From Bdellovibrionaceae bacterium UBA2466 (lineage in GTDB: Bacteria; Bdellovibrionota; FAC87; UBA2466), in contig DDPO01000009.1 in the NCBI GenBank assembly GCA_002342225.1, positions 1-7,712 of the forward strand: a stretch of 7,712 nt of DNA, read 5' to 3'. Shown here piece after piece: positions 5,851 to 7,712 of this stretch; position 1 is the first letter of the stretch, and the number at the start of each line of letters is the position of its first letter. Position numbers and translations under genes: made by a program. The notes under the pieces were generated by a model. It did no database searches. It had not been told where the DNA came from and worked only from the letters and a program-made list of their open reading frames with translations.

Positions 5851-7441
5851 AAATCCTTATAGCTTTAACTGAAATCATTCCTTTGGTTTTTCTTAATGAA
5901 TCTAAAGCGGGGCTTGAGGGCTCAGAATCGATGTTGATCAGCGCAATTGCCTCTGCTTTCTTTGGTTCTCTTCCTAAATGCATTCGAGCAATATTAACCC
6001 CGTGGGTTCCGAGTAATGTGCCCATGGATCCAATCACTCCAGGTTGATCTACGTTTTTAGTGAACAGTAAATGCCCTGTGGGTATAGCATCGATATTGAA
6101 GTTGTCCACTTTGATGATTCTTGGCTCTTCTTTTCCAAAAAGGGTCCCCGAACAGGAAAAGGTTTCGTCTCCCGAGAGAGTGAGCTCTATAAGGCTATTA
6201 TAGTCGGCACATTCTTGTTCAAAAGACTCTTCAACTCGAATTCCTCGTTCTTTTAAAAGCTTTCTTGCATTGACGAAGTTCACTGTCGTTGAAAGAACGG
6301 GGGAAAGCAGGCCTTTGAGCACAGAGAGTGTTAAGAGTTCTCTGTTTAATGTTGAAATTTCTCCTTCAAAATGAACTTTGATCTTTTTGACATTTTGCGG
6401 GCCAGCTTGAGTCGCAAACGAACCAAGTTTTTCGCATAACTGAACATAGGGTTTAATAGCATTGAGCTGTTCTAGAGTAACGTTTGGAACATTGACTGCA
6501 TTCTTAAGAACCCCTTCGCCTACATAGAGTGCAATTTGATCAGCCACTTCTAAGCTCACTTGAACTTGAGCTTCTTCAGTGCTGGCTCCCAAGTGAGGCG
6601 TTAAAACTAAGTCCTGACATTTGAGAAGGGGAGAGCTTTCTGGGAGAGGTTCCGTCTCAAAAACATCAAGAGCTGCGCCGGCTAAGTGTTTCTCCGACAA
6701 AACTGTGAGAAGAGCTTTTTCATCAACAATCCCCCCTCGTGCACAGTTCACAAGATAGGCCCCTTTTTTCATTTTTCTGAGAGCCACTTCATTGATGAGG
6801 TTCTGAGTAGATTTGATGAGTGGTACATGAACACTAACGTAGTCAGCCGTTGTGAGAAGTTCATCCATACTCACTAAATGAATTTTTTGTTTGGCTGCAG
6901 CTTCTGGATTGACGTAGGGGTCATGGGCAACGACTCTCATACCCAGTCCCAAAGCTCTATCGGCTACGGTCCTACCAATGTTACCTAATCCCAAAAGTCC
7001 CAGGGTTTTGCCTCGAAGTTCGTTACCTTGAAATTTTTTCTTTTCCCATTTTCCGCTTCTTAGAGTGGCATCAGCTTGGGGAATGTGTCTTGAAACGGCA
7101 AAGATCATGGCGAGTGTGTGCTCAGCAGTGGTCACGATGTTCCCTGTAGGGGCATTCATGACCACAATTCCTTGGTCTGTGCAGGCCGGAACATCGACAT
7201 TATCAAGACCAATCCCTGCTCGAAGTACGAGTTTTAGGTTTCTTGCAGTCTCTAGGAGATCTTTATCAACTTGGGTTCGAGACCGCACGATTAAGATCTC
7301 AACTTGTGGCAGTTTTTCTTTGAGTTCCTCTCTGTCGATAGCATCAAAGGCCATGAGTTCAATTTGTGAGTTTTGCTTAAGTAGGGAAGAGCCTTCTTTG
7401 GCAAGTCCATCTGCGATCAAGACTCTCATTTTATTTGCCAT
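5849..7441 (-). CDS. serA: D-3-phosphoglycerate dehydrogenase, long form with ACT domain
   Basis: SerA oxidises 3-phosphoglycerate to 3-phosphohydroxypyruvate with NAD, the first committed step of serine synthesis. The 530-residue length fits the long form seen in Bacillus, mycobacteria and animals, not the 410-residue E. coli form. The substrate domain has VRSRT (52-56). The NAD domain has LGLLGLGNIG (147-156) with D174 ending the second strand, which favours NAD. The catalytic set is intact: R235 in NCARGG, E264 in FETEP and H283 in TPHLGAST. Residues of about 315-450 form the extra intervening domain of long SerAs, and about 456-530 form an ACT domain (GHLLFTKNVDQPGVIG), the usual site of serine feedback; inhibition here is inferred from the family. 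ATG 7441 overlaps the aminotransferase gene by 11 bases. ATG 7429 (residue 5, MRVLIADG) is an equally plausible start one base after that gene's stop. Neither has a clear Shine-Dalgarno, so initiation probably depends on coupling. Confidence 0.97.
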   Translation of the reverse strand: MANKMRVLIADGLAKEGSSLLKQNSQIELMAFDAIDREELKEKLPQVEILIVRSRTQVDKDLLETARNLKLVLRAGIGLDNVDVPACTDQGIVVMNAPTGNIVTTAEHTLAMIFAVSRHIPQADATLRSGKWEKKKFQGNELRGKTLGLLGLGNIGRTVADRALGLGMRVVAHDPYVNPEAAAKQKIHLVSMDELLTTADYVSVHVPLIKSTQNLINEVALRKMKKGAYLVNCARGGIVDEKALLTVLSEKHLAGAALDVFETEPLPESSPLLKCQDLVLTPHLGASTEEAQVQVSLEVADQIALYVGEGVLKNAVNVPNVTLEQLNAIKPYVQLCEKLGSFATQAGPQNVKKIKVHFEGEISTLNRELLTLSVLKGLLSPVLSTTVNFVNARKLLKERGIRVEESFEQECADYNSLIELTLSGDETFSCSGTLFGKEEPRIIKVDNFNIDAIPTGHLLFTKNVDQPGVIGSMGTLLGTHGVNIARMHLGREPKKAEAIALINIDSEPSSPALDSLRKTKGMISVKAIRI

Positions 7442-7712
7442 GGTTACGACTTTCTAAAAAGTATTGAGAGGCCGCAGCAACGCCGCGCCCGAGTTCGATG
7501 TTTCCACCCAAAGCCTTTAACGTATTTTCGATAGCGGCTAGAATAGTTAACATGTCGAGCTCATCATAGAAACCTAAGTGAGCTATACGGAAAATTTTTC
7601 CTTTCCACTGATCCTGTCCACCCGCAATGGTGACTCCGAATTGATCTCTTAAATAGGACACCACTTTTTTCCCTTCGGTAATCTCTTTAGGGACATGAAC
7701 TGCTGTCACTGA
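7431..7712 (-). CDS. Class-V PLP aminotransferase (serine/alanine-glyoxylate type), C-terminal part
   Basis: The frame is open to the right edge and ends at TAA 7433-7431, giving 94 visible residues, about a quarter of a usual ~380-residue enzyme. GTG at 7709 is an internal valine in SVTAVHVP, a conserved family stretch. VTIAGGQDQWKGKIFRIAHLGFYDELDML is split by the hallmark KIFRI, whose arginine (visible residue 42) is expected to bind the substrate carboxylate. The PLP lysine lies beyond the window. This pattern is typical of the small-subunit hydrogenase/AGT-like branch of class V and unlike classical SerC. Placed just before serA with overlapping ends, it may transaminate phosphohydroxypyruvate to phosphoserine, or serve serine-glyoxylate exchange. 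Substrate cannot be settled from this fragment. Confidence 0.9.
   Translation of the reverse strand, partial: SVTAVHVPKEITEGKKVVSYLRDQFGVTIAGGQDQWKGKIFRIAHLGFYDELDMLTILAAIENTLKALGGNIELGRGVAAASQYFLESRNHGK

Noticed and set aside
7065..7457. 130-residue open frame on the plus strand opposite serA
   Set aside because: It is a low-complexity, Ser/Thr-rich antisense frame fully covered by conserved SerA sequence, with no ribosome site.
7431..7709. Separate 92-residue gene starting at GTG 7709
   Set aside because: GTG is an internal valine of the conserved SVTAV stretch of an aminotransferase whose 5' part lies outside the window.

Overview
The window is ordinary-looking bacterial chromosome, A+T-leaning by eye and densely coded. 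Five complete genes and two truncated ones lie in two converging blocks. No tRNA, rRNA, CRISPR array, IS element or phage gene is visible, and no stretch over 300 bases lacks a gene. A long-form SerA next to purA, a YhbH/SpoVR pair outside a spore former, and a secreted protein with 24-residue repeats suggest a Gram-negative of the former Deltaproteobacteria, possibly the Bdellovibrio side. That placement is an inference and is not proven by any marker here.

Plus strand, 1-4552: the tail of a YhbH/YeaH (DUF444) gene overlaps spoVR by four bases. In many bacteria these two follow the kinase gene prkA (yeaG), which would lie just outside the left edge. A 108-base gap holds a perfect dyad (1975-1995) and an unusual leader hairpin directly before a GudB/RocG-type glutamate dehydrogenase. 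Eighteen bases after the dehydrogenase begins an exported protein of unknown function. It has seven exactly phased 24-residue repeats and a small C-terminal domain with a calcium-loop-like motif.

Minus strand, 7712-4549: the tail of a class-V aminotransferase, then serA (3-phosphoglycerate dehydrogenase, long ACT-containing form), then purA (adenylosuccinate synthetase). They are tightly packed with overlapping or nearly touching ends, so they probably form one operon. The first two enzymes fit successive steps of serine synthesis. Serine feeds one-carbon units to purine synthesis, where PurA acts.

The two blocks meet at a shared CTAG that supplies the stop codon of both genes. It lies inside a hairpin with a nearly perfect 14-bp stem (4540-4573). 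The most unusual observations are the dehydrogenase leader, which has two Shine-Dalgarno sequences and a hairpin that hides one while bringing the other close to the start; the shared-stop hairpin; and the unknown exported repeat protein.
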